Shown here piece by piece: positions 44,868 to 51,882 of a stretch of DNA of 64,000 nt. A program made the translations under genes and the position numbers. The notes under the pieces are model-generated. The model did not search any database and was not told the origin of the DNA. It was given only the letters and a program-made list of their open reading frames with translations. Numbering within the stretch: position 1 is the first letter of the stretch; each line of letters opens with the position of its first letter. Origin of the DNA: Methylophaga sp. (lineage in GTDB: Bacteria; Pseudomonadota; Gammaproteobacteria; Nitrosococcales; Methylophagaceae); NCBI GenBank assembly GCA_026988435.1, contig JALSLH010000088.1, positions 1 through 64,000 on the forward strand. The letters are read 5' to 3'.

Positions 44868-44943
44868 TGGAGCCGGAGATAAGACTTGAACTTACGACCC
44901 TCTGATTACAAATCAGATGCTCTACCAACTGAGCTACACCGGC
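44868..44943 (-). tRNA. tRNA-Thr (anticodon UGU)
   Basis: This is a 76-base cloverleaf with encoded CCA. Acceptor GCCGGTG/CTCCGGC has one U-U mismatch at pair 6-67. The D arm is GCTC/GAGC, the anticodon arm TCTGA-TTTGTAA-TCAGA with anticodon TGT, and the T arm has TTCAAGT. The gene is on the reverse strand, 70 bases after tRNA-His in the same direction. Confidence 0.95.
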
Positions 44944-45013
44944 TTGAAGAACGCAGATTATACGGATGACCTTGGTTTAAGGCAAGGAAAAAATAATATA
45001 ATCTTAAAAGAAA

Positions 45014-45090
45014 TGGGGTGAATGATGGGGCTCGAACCCACGACAACCGGAATCACAATCCGGGGCTCTACCAACTGAGCTACACTCACC
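45014..45090 (-). tRNA. tRNA-His (anticodon GUG)
   Basis: This is a 77-base cloverleaf on the reverse strand, with the extra 5' G pairing to C73 that marks tRNA-His. The anticodon arm is CCGGA-TTGTGAT-TCCGG, anticodon GTG. The T loop is TTCGAGC and CCA is encoded. Confidence 0.96.
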
Positions 45091-45206
45091 ATTGTCTTTG
45101 TAAATTTACCTGCTCTGTAGAAGTGCTGGTAAAGTTAAGGTGTGTATTCTACGTTCTTTATTATTTAGGTCAAGCGTTTTGAGTATAAATCCTAAGTAAG
45201 CTTACT

Positions 45207-47372
45207 TTAAACCTGTTCTAAATCGATTTTCTTTTCATCAAGATCAACACGAACAACTTTTACTTGAATTTTATCGCCAAGCCGATAGGTTTTCCCTGAC
45301 CGCTCTCCTGTTAAACGATGTGCGCCTGAATCAAACTGATAATAATCATTTTTCAGTGATGTGACGTGTACGAGACCTTCAATATACATATCACTGAGCT
45401 CAACAAATAAGCCAAAACCAGTTACGCCACTAATAATTCCTTCATGCACTTCGCCGACACGATCTTGCATAAATTCACATTTTAGCCAATCACTGACATC
45501 GCGTGTTGCTTCGTCTGCACGACGTGATGTCATTGAACAATGTTCGCCTAATTGCAGCATGTTTTCATGCGATAAAGGCCAAGCCTTTTTAGTCTTCGAA
45601 ATAATATGTCGAATAGCGCGATGCACTAATAAATCTGGGTAACGCCTGATGGGCGAGGTGAAGTGTGCATAAGCATCTAATGCCAAACCGAAGTGACCCG
45701 CATTATCAGGGCTATAAACGGCTTGTTTCAAGCTGCGTAGCATCACTGTTTGTATAAGGTGTGCATCAGGCCGTTTCTTGGCCTTATTAAGTAGTTCGGC
45801 ATAGTGTGCTGGTGTAGGTTCGCTACCACCGCCTATCGATAAGCCTAATTCGCCTAAGAAGTCACGTAAGCCCGAGAGTTTTTCTTCAGAAGGTGTTTCG
45901 TGAACACGGAATAAAGTGGGAAGCTGGTGCGATAATAAAAAACGGGCAGCAGCCACATTGGCCGCAACCATAAACTCTTCAATTAAACGGTGAGCATCAT
46001 TACGTTCACGAGGTGTAATGGCTTTTAGTTTACGATTATCATCAAAAATAAATTGTGTTTCGGTCATGGCGAAATCTATCGCGCCACGCTGGTCACGCGT
46101 TGTTAACATAACTTTGAATAAGTCATACATGGTTTCTAAGCCAGGCAAAACTGCGTTATATTTTTGATGCAATGTTTTGTCATTATCAACAAGCATTGCG
46201 GCAACGTCAGTATATGTAAGTCGCGCTTTAGAGTTCATAATGGCTTGATGAAATTGGTAAGATTCAATTTCACCAGCGGTATTGAGCACCATTTCACACA
46301 CCATGCAGAGACGATCTACTTCAGGGTTTAATGAGCATAAGCCATTAGATAGCGCCTCTGGTAGCATGGGGATAACTTGGCTTGGAAAATAAACAGATGT
46401 ACCACGTTGATGTGCTTCATTATCTAATGGTGTATTTGTTTCAACATACGAAGAGACGTCGGCAATAGCAACCCATAGTTTCCAGTTGCCCGAGTCTAAT
46501 TTTTCAGCGTAAACGGCATCATCGAAGTCGCGAGCATCTTCGCCATCAATGGTGACTAATGGTAATGAACGGAGATCTAAACGATCTTTAGTGGCGGATT
46601 TAGGTATTTCTTTGCCATAAGCTTCTGCTTGTTTTAAAACATCAATAGGCCAAACATGTGGCAAGTCAAAAGCACGCAGGGCAATGTCAATTTCCATTCC
46701 CGGTGCCATGTGGTCGCCCAATACATTGACTATCTTCCCTAACGGAGAACGATGTTTATTAGGATGCTCGGTAATTTCTATTTCAACAATTTGACCTTCT
46801 GTTGCCTCCATTAACGCTGAAGGAGGAATTAAAATATCCTGACTAATACGGCGATTGTTTGGCACTAAATAAAACATACCTGCATCGGCAATAAGGCGAC
46901 CAACAATACGTTCATTGCCATGTTGAATGACTTCGACAATAGCACCTTCTTTACGACCACGGCGATCTGTTCCAGTTACTCTCGCGATGACTTTATCACC
47001 ATGAAGAACTACACGCATTTCACGATCACTTAAAAATAAATCATCGCCACCTTCATCGGGAATAAGAAAACCATAACCGTCAGGGTGTCCCATTACTCGC
47101 CCAGTTATAAGGTTCATTTTAGATACGATACCGTAAGCATTTTTACGATTACGCAATAGTTGGCCATCACGCTCCATGGCGCGAAGGCGACGACGAAGTG
47201 CTTCAGTTTTTTGTTCACCCTTTATACCAAGCAGTTTTGAAATACTACGCCGTGATAATGGACGGTTATTTTGTTTAAGTATTTCTAAAATAAATTCACG
47301 GCTGGGAATGGGGTTGTCATATTTATCCGCTTCGCGCTTAGAATAAGGATCGTTAGATTTTTTTTTGCTCAT
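45207..47372 (-). CDS. rnr: Ribonuclease R
   Basis: This is a 721-residue 3'-to-5' exoribonuclease for structured RNA. The N-terminal winged-helix part (SREFILEILKQNNRPLSRRS) is followed by cold-shock-like OB domains (GRVMGHPDGYGFLIPDEGG). The RNB catalytic domain has the acidic cluster DGEDARDFDDAVY near residue 277. An S1 domain (GIISGVTGFGLFVELSDMYI) ends the protein. It lacks most of the long basic tail of the E. coli enzyme (813 residues). It is transcribed away from cheV. Confidence 0.96.
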   Translation of the reverse strand: MSKKKSNDPYSKREADKYDNPIPSREFILEILKQNNRPLSRRSISKLLGIKGEQKTEALRRRLRAMERDGQLLRNRKNAYGIVSKMNLITGRVMGHPDGYGFLIPDEGGDDLFLSDREMRVVLHGDKVIARVTGTDRRGRKEGAIVEVIQHGNERIVGRLIADAGMFYLVPNNRRISQDILIPPSALMEATEGQIVEIEITEHPNKHRSPLGKIVNVLGDHMAPGMEIDIALRAFDLPHVWPIDVLKQAEAYGKEIPKSATKDRLDLRSLPLVTIDGEDARDFDDAVYAEKLDSGNWKLWVAIADVSSYVETNTPLDNEAHQRGTSVYFPSQVIPMLPEALSNGLCSLNPEVDRLCMVCEMVLNTAGEIESYQFHQAIMNSKARLTYTDVAAMLVDNDKTLHQKYNAVLPGLETMYDLFKVMLTTRDQRGAIDFAMTETQFIFDDNRKLKAITPRERNDAHRLIEEFMVAANVAAARFLLSHQLPTLFRVHETPSEEKLSGLRDFLGELGLSIGGGSEPTPAHYAELLNKAKKRPDAHLIQTVMLRSLKQAVYSPDNAGHFGLALDAYAHFTSPIRRYPDLLVHRAIRHIISKTKKAWPLSHENMLQLGEHCSMTSRRADEATRDVSDWLKCEFMQDRVGEVHEGIISGVTGFGLFVELSDMYIEGLVHVTSLKNDYYQFDSGAHRLTGERSGKTYRLGDKIQVKVVRVDLDEKKIDLEQV

Positions 47373-47636
47373 GGTTCTGATTGTCTTTGTTTTTTATTGA
47401 AAACCGAAGATATTACTCGGCGGTATCTTATTGGGTATAAGTCATCATTCTATACTAAATCTAAGAAAATCTAATGTTTTCTCTACTAATAGCAGAATTA
47501 GGCGTGCTTTTTGCACGGTAAAAAGTGCTTAACGTATGAACGGTGTAATAAATGCTGGTTTGATATACATCAGGCAATAATTGCCGAAAAAGCGGCAAGA
47601 TACATCAACTTTAATGACTTTATAGAGAATTTTAAC

Positions 47637-48596
47637 ATGGCTACACTGATCGATTCCATTGATGAACGTACTAAGTTGGCGGGCACAAACCATTTGGAGG
47701 TTTTACTTTTTAGCTTAGGGACGAATGATGATACTGGGCGAGATGAAGTTTTTGGTATTAACGTCTTTAAGGTGCGAGAGGTTTTAAATATTCCTGAAAT
47801 AACCAGTGCGCCTGAAATGCCTGACGGGGTTGAGGGCTTTGTGAGTCTACGGGACGATATGGTACCTATTATTAATTTACAAAAATTTTGTAATTTAACA
47901 TCAACAGATGAACCTAAGATTTTGATGATTACTGAATACAATACTCATGTACAAGGTTTTTTAGTTAACTCGGTTGATACCATTCAGCGCCTGAACTGGG
48001 AGCAAGTAAAAGCGCCGCCTCCTCTGTTATCAAAACGGATGGGGGGATTGGTTACAGCTGTTTCTGAGCTGGATAATAACCGATTAGTTATGATTATGGA
48101 TGTTGAAAAAGTCTTGGCAGACGCAGGTGGTTTTTACGAAGAAGAGAATTTATTTGGAGGTATTGATAAACTGGAAGGTAATCATTCTATATTATTTGCT
48201 GATGATTCTAAGGTTGCTCGCTCGCAGATTACAAAAGCACTTGATCACTTGGGTGTTGCTCACCGTAGCGCAGTTAATGGTGCAGAAGCATGGAAAATGT
48301 TGAAAAATATAGCAATAAAGTGTGAAGAAAAAGGGCTGGATATTACCAGTGAAGTCGAGCTTGTATTGACGGATGTAGAAATGCCAGAAATGGATGGTTA
48401 TGTATTAACACAGAAAATTAAGGCAGATCCGCGAATGCAACATTTACCCGTTATTATGCATTCATCATTAACTGCGGCAGCCAATATGAGTATGGGCACA
48501 AATGTGGGGGCAGATGCCTATGTGCCTAAATTTCAACCAAAAGAATTGGCGAAAACATTAAAAGAGTTTTTTGATAAAGGCACTAACGATAGTTAG
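47637..48596 (+). CDS. cheV: Chemotaxis protein CheV (CheW-receiver fusion)
   Basis: This is a 319-residue coupling protein. The CheW domain (about residues 20-165) starts MATLIDSIDERTKLAGTNHLE, the usual CheV beginning, which is why I start at 47637 rather than the earlier in-frame start at 47511. The receiver domain (about 180-315) has ADDSK, phospho-acceptor Asp in LVLTDVEMPEMDGY, and a Lys in VPKFQPKEL. It links chemoreceptors to CheA and may adapt the signal. In the upstream gap 47373-47636 I see only a small hairpin TTGCCG/CGGCAA at 47579-47596. Confidence 0.93.
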   Translation: MATLIDSIDERTKLAGTNHLEVLLFSLGTNDDTGRDEVFGINVFKVREVLNIPEITSAPEMPDGVEGFVSLRDDMVPIINLQKFCNLTSTDEPKILMITEYNTHVQGFLVNSVDTIQRLNWEQVKAPPPLLSKRMGGLVTAVSELDNNRLVMIMDVEKVLADAGGFYEEENLFGGIDKLEGNHSILFADDSKVARSQITKALDHLGVAHRSAVNGAEAWKMLKNIAIKCEEKGLDITSEVELVLTDVEMPEMDGYVLTQKIKADPRMQHLPVIMHSSLTAAANMSMGTNVGADAYVPKFQPKELAKTLKEFFDKGTNDS

Positions 48597-48602
48597 TGTT
48601 TT

Positions 48603-48810
48603 GTGGGAGCGGCTTTAGCCGCGAATCAAGATCTCATCGATTAATAGTCTGATCGCGGCTAAAGCCGCTCCCGCAGGGCAAGAGGATAAACCATTATCTT
48701 CGTCGTTATAAAACTTAGAATTAGAACGACTAATTCCTGCGTTTTATGCCTAGAATATAATGGCTTCTTCTCTTGCTGAAACCTGCATCTTCAAGTATTT
48801 TGGGTATATA
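48603..48810. mobile_element. Mosaic MITE-like element with REP-type hairpin
   Basis: The right 144 bases (48667-48810, ending TTTTGGGTATATA) are, by eye, an exact inverted copy of 51603-51746. The left part is instead a strong palindrome: GGGAGCGGCTTTAGCCGCGA (48605-48624) facing TCGCGGCTAAAGCCGCTCCC (48653-48672), a REP-like unit. The element starts seven bases after the cheV stop and fills the gap before coq7. Confidence 0.82.
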
Positions 48811-48845
48811 CTATATTCAAGTATGAGATTGAAAAGGTATTGAAT

Positions 48846-49490
48846 ATGTCAGTGCAAATTCCCACTTTATTAGATAGCCTAATTATTGAAACAGACAAGG
48901 CCCTTAGAACAGTCTTTGGACGACCAGAAACCACCGCTCGCCCAATACCTAGTAGTGATATTGAGGATGAATCCTTAACCGCACAAGAGCAAGCTTATTC
49001 AACACGGTTAATGCGAATAAATCATGCAGGTGAAGTCTCTGCACAAGCTTTATATCAAGGGCAAGCCCTTACCGCTAAGTTGCCCGATGTTAGGCAAGCA
49101 ATGGAGCAGGCCGCAATAGAAGAGAATGATCACTTAGTTTGGTGTCAGCAGCGTATTAATGAACTTGACGGGCATACAAGCATTTTAAACCCATTATGGT
49201 ATGCCGGTTCCTTTGCTATTGGTGCTATGGCAGGAAAAATAGGCGATAAATGGAGTTTGGGTTTTGTTGCTGAAACAGAAAAACAAGTTGTACATCATTT
49301 GGATGAACATTTATCCAGCATCAGCAAACAGGACCGAAAAAGCCGAGCTATTCTAGAACAAATGAAGATTGACGAACTTCACCATGGCACTATTGCTCTA
49401 CAAGCGGGCGGTGCCAAATTACCCAAACCAGTAAAATTAGTTATGGGTCTTATGTCTAAGGTTATGACTAAATCAAGTTATTGGATTTAG
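48846..49490 (+). CDS. coq7: Demethoxyubiquinone hydroxylase (2-polyprenyl-3-methyl-6-methoxy-1,4-benzoquinone monooxygenase)
   Basis: This 214-residue membrane-associated di-iron enzyme adds a late ring hydroxyl in ubiquinone synthesis. Iron-ligand motifs are visible: MRINHAGEVSAQALYQG, IEENDHLVWCQ, AETEKQVVHHLDEHL and IDELHHGTIALQAGG. I start at ATG 48846 (MSVQIPTLLDSLI) with AAAGG eight bases upstream. It converges with the PilZ gene, the stop codons four bases apart. Confidence 0.95.
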   Translation: MSVQIPTLLDSLIIETDKALRTVFGRPETTARPIPSSDIEDESLTAQEQAYSTRLMRINHAGEVSAQALYQGQALTAKLPDVRQAMEQAAIEENDHLVWCQQRINELDGHTSILNPLWYAGSFAIGAMAGKIGDKWSLGFVAETEKQVVHHLDEHLSSISKQDRKSRAILEQMKIDELHHGTIALQAGGAKLPKPVKLVMGLMSKVMTKSSYWI

Positions 49491-49494
49491 AACT

Positions 49495-49794
49495 TTATTT
49501 AACGGTTAATGAAATTGAGATATCAAACGTTTTATTATCGTTATTAGCGACACGTAACACCTTACCATCTGCAATAAAAGGCGGGAGGCGTTCATCAGTA
49601 GCATTCATCACAACTTCTATTTCATCACCCACCGCAAGTTTATAATCAGTTGTCATTGCCAACCCTGTTGCACTAAGATCATGGCTAGTCCCATGATGAG
49701 TTGTATCAGAAGAACTTTTGACGGTATATGCCACCTGCGTATCTATGCTCATTCTGGCAAAATCACGCTTTTCATCATAGCTATAATCAATCAT
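49495..49794 (-). CDS. PilZ-domain protein (c-di-GMP binding candidate)
   Basis: This is a 99-residue single PilZ domain. The N-terminal DEKRDFARM holds the RxxxR-type arginines (KRDFAR) and HDLSATGLAM matches the D/NxSxxG motif, so c-di-GMP binding looks intact. The beta-strands VGDEIEVVMN and DGKVLRVANND follow. With no fused output domain it may regulate a partner such as a pilus or exopolysaccharide component. Link to the riboswitch upstream of the PEP-CTERM gene is conjecture. Confidence 0.85.
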   Translation of the reverse strand: MIDYSYDEKRDFARMSIDTQVAYTVKSSSDTTHHGTSHDLSATGLAMTTDYKLAVGDEIEVVMNATDERLPPFIADGKVLRVANNDNKTFDISISLTVK

Positions 49795-49956
49795 TATTTG
49801 AGCTCCATAACGAGTAAATAAGTTTTGGATAAACGTCTTAGTAAATATATTATCACGTACTCAGCATAATTGTTTTTTCTTTATTAAATTAAATAAGCTA
49901 ATGAAATGATGGGCGTGGGTCAGTATTAATGCCAGTAATACTGACCCATACTAATG

Positions 49957-50697
49957 CTAGTGAGTATATAAATTTAGCGTAATCGTGACTCTTCGGTCAT
50001 AAAATAATTCTTCTCCCCATGAACCATTATTCATATTGTTGCTTTCACCATAATTTGTCGTCAAGAATTGCATCTTATTAGCACCTTTCATAACTAAATA
50101 CTTTTCAACAGAATCAAGTCTGGTTTTAGCTAATTTGTAATTATTATCATTGCTACCGCGCCAATCACTATGCGCTTCTATATTCGCTTTAATATTAGGA
50201 TTAGATTTTAATAGCTCAGCTAACAGTAATAAACCTTGCTGTGCGTGCGAATGAACAATATCACTATTACTTAGAAAGTACACATCAAGCTGATAGCTAT
50301 TTATAATCTGTTTAGTATTGTCATTATGGTTTTGTTGTGACAGATCAAAATCAGTCTGTAATTGCTGCTTACTGGACTCTAACCGGGATATTTTAGATTG
50401 TGATTGTGATAACTCAGTGCTAATTATGTCAAGATCCTTTTCTAAGGCTGTAATAAAATGTTGTTGCTCTGTTATAGTTTCAGTCTGAGTTTGCTGGTGG
50501 CCTGTTAAAACGCCTAGAGAACCTCCAATAATGGCGCCAAACGGACCGGCAATAAGTGAACCCGCAACTAAGCCAACACCGCCAACAGTGGCTTCATGAT
50601 GTGAGCTGTCAGCGGATTCAGGCTGGTAAACTGGGGTTGCGATAATTGCAGGGCTAGCGATGAGTAGTAAGCTGCATAATAGTGTTTTTGTGTGCAT
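49957..50697 (-). CDS. pdsO: OmpA-family protein, PdsO-like
   Basis: This 246-residue exported protein has a signal peptide ending near IIATP or the following VYQP. A glycine-rich segment (GGVGLVAGSLIAGPFGAIIGG) that can insert in or cross a membrane follows, then a short coiled coil (about 80-120). The C-terminal OmpA-like peptidoglycan-binding domain (VYFLSNSDIVHSHAQQGL, IEAHSDWRGSNDNNYKLA) follows. Divergent from a response regulator and histidine kinase, it matches the PdsO member of the proteobacterial dedicated sortase system. No sortase is visible in this window. Confidence 0.78.
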   Translation of the reverse strand: MHTKTLLCSLLLIASPAIIATPVYQPESADSSHHEATVGGVGLVAGSLIAGPFGAIIGGSLGVLTGHQQTQTETITEQQHFITALEKDLDIISTELSQSQSKISRLESSKQQLQTDFDLSQQNHNDNTKQIINSYQLDVYFLSNSDIVHSHAQQGLLLLAELLKSNPNIKANIEAHSDWRGSNDNNYKLAKTRLDSVEKYLVMKGANKMQFLTTNYGESNNMNNGSWGEELFYDRRVTITLNLYTH

Positions 50698-50894
50698 AAT
50701 TAAGATCCTTTGTATTGTTATTGGTTCAGCGGGTCATCCATGACACTTGGAACTGTGCAAATAGAGGAAAATGTTGAACTCCATTTCTGCGCCGAGTGGT
50801 GACTATTTAACCGCAGTGAAATGGCAACAACAGGTCATGAACTTGGCGATGTGGCGATAAAATAAGGCAGAAATATGGCAAAGGGGAGAAAATA

Positions 50895-51590
50895 ATGGGG
50901 CGTAGGATCGCAATTGTAGAAGATGAACCGGATATTAGAGATAACTATGCTGAAGCGCTAAGACGGCAAGGCTATGAGGTATCAACGTATGCTAATAGAA
51001 AGTCAGCCTATGAGGCTTTTCAAGAGCGCTTGCCCGAATTAGCCATTATTGATATCGGTTTGAATGATGAACCTGAAGGTGGTTTTGATTTATGTCGCGA
51101 TCTAAGAGCCATGTCTGAAACATTACCGATTATTTTTCTTACTGCGCGAGATAATGAGCTAGATACCGTCTCGGGGTTTCGCCTTGGCGCGGATGATTAT
51201 TTGACTAAGGATATCGGCTTATCACATTTACAAGCACGTATTGCGGCCTTATTTCGTCGCTTAGAATTAATGAAAACGCCCGCTGTAGCAGAAGATTTGA
51301 TTAGCCAAGGTGATTTAGTATTAGATGCAGATAGGATGACAGTGAGTTTTAACGGTAAGCCTGTAGCGTTAACCGTGACAGAATTTTGGTTGGTGCATGC
51401 CTTAGTGCGATTTGTAGGGCATGTTAAAACACGGGAGCAATTAATGCAGGCGGCTAATATTTACGTTGATGAGGACACTATTAGCTCACATATAAAACGG
51501 ATCCGTAAGAAATTTCAAACCGTTGATACTGAGTTCTCCGCAATTGAAACGGTATATGGTTTGGGGTATCGTTGGATTGAGCAAGCTTAA
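50895..51590 (+). CDS. pdsR: OmpR-family response regulator, PdsR-like
   Basis: This is a 231-residue regulator. The receiver domain has VEDEPDIRDNYAEAL, Asp in IIDIGLNDEPEGGFDL, and the conserved Lys in YLTKDIGLSHL. The winged-helix output domain covers about residues 135-230 (LTVTEFWLVHALV, DTISSHIKRIRKKF, ETVYGLGYRW). It is divergent from pdsO across a 197-base gap and followed by the kinase gene after a 292-base gap filled by a MITE. Confidence 0.87.
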   Translation: MGRRIAIVEDEPDIRDNYAEALRRQGYEVSTYANRKSAYEAFQERLPELAIIDIGLNDEPEGGFDLCRDLRAMSETLPIIFLTARDNELDTVSGFRLGADDYLTKDIGLSHLQARIAALFRRLELMKTPAVAEDLISQGDLVLDADRMTVSFNGKPVALTVTEFWLVHALVRFVGHVKTREQLMQAANIYVDEDTISSHIKRIRKKFQTVDTEFSAIETVYGLGYRWIEQA

Positions 51591-51602
51591 TCAGAGCCTC
51601 CT

Positions 51603-51872
51603 TATATACCCAAAATACTTGAAGATGCAGGTTTCAGCAAGAGAAGAAGCCATTATATTCTAGGCATAAAACGCAGGAATTAGTCGTTCTAATTCTAAGT
51701 TTTATAACGACGAAGATAATGGTTTATCCTCTTGCCCTGCGGGAGCTTAGCACGAATGCCAGCACTGCGTTACAATGCTCGACAAGGACTAGTCATTGCC
51801 TTCACATTGCGCCTTGTTCTGACCTTCGTGCTAAGCTCTGAAATCTGCATCTTCAAGTAATTTGGGTATATA
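51603..51872. mobile_element. 270-bp MITE-like element between pdsR and pdsS
   Basis: Termini TATATACCCAAAATACTTGA and TCAAGTAATTTGGGTATATA are imperfect inverse copies of about 34 bases, extended by GATGCAG. It fills the pdsR-pdsS gap almost exactly: 12 bases after the pdsR stop and 10 before the pdsS start. Its left 144 bases recur inverted at 48667-48810. Both its modules recur in diverged form at 36438-36701. Confidence 0.85.
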
Positions 51873-51882
51873 ACAACTATTA

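Noticed and set aside
47511-47636. 42-residue N-terminal extension of CheV
   Set aside because: Cysteine-rich and unlike any CheV; the product from 47637 has the standard CheV N-terminus.
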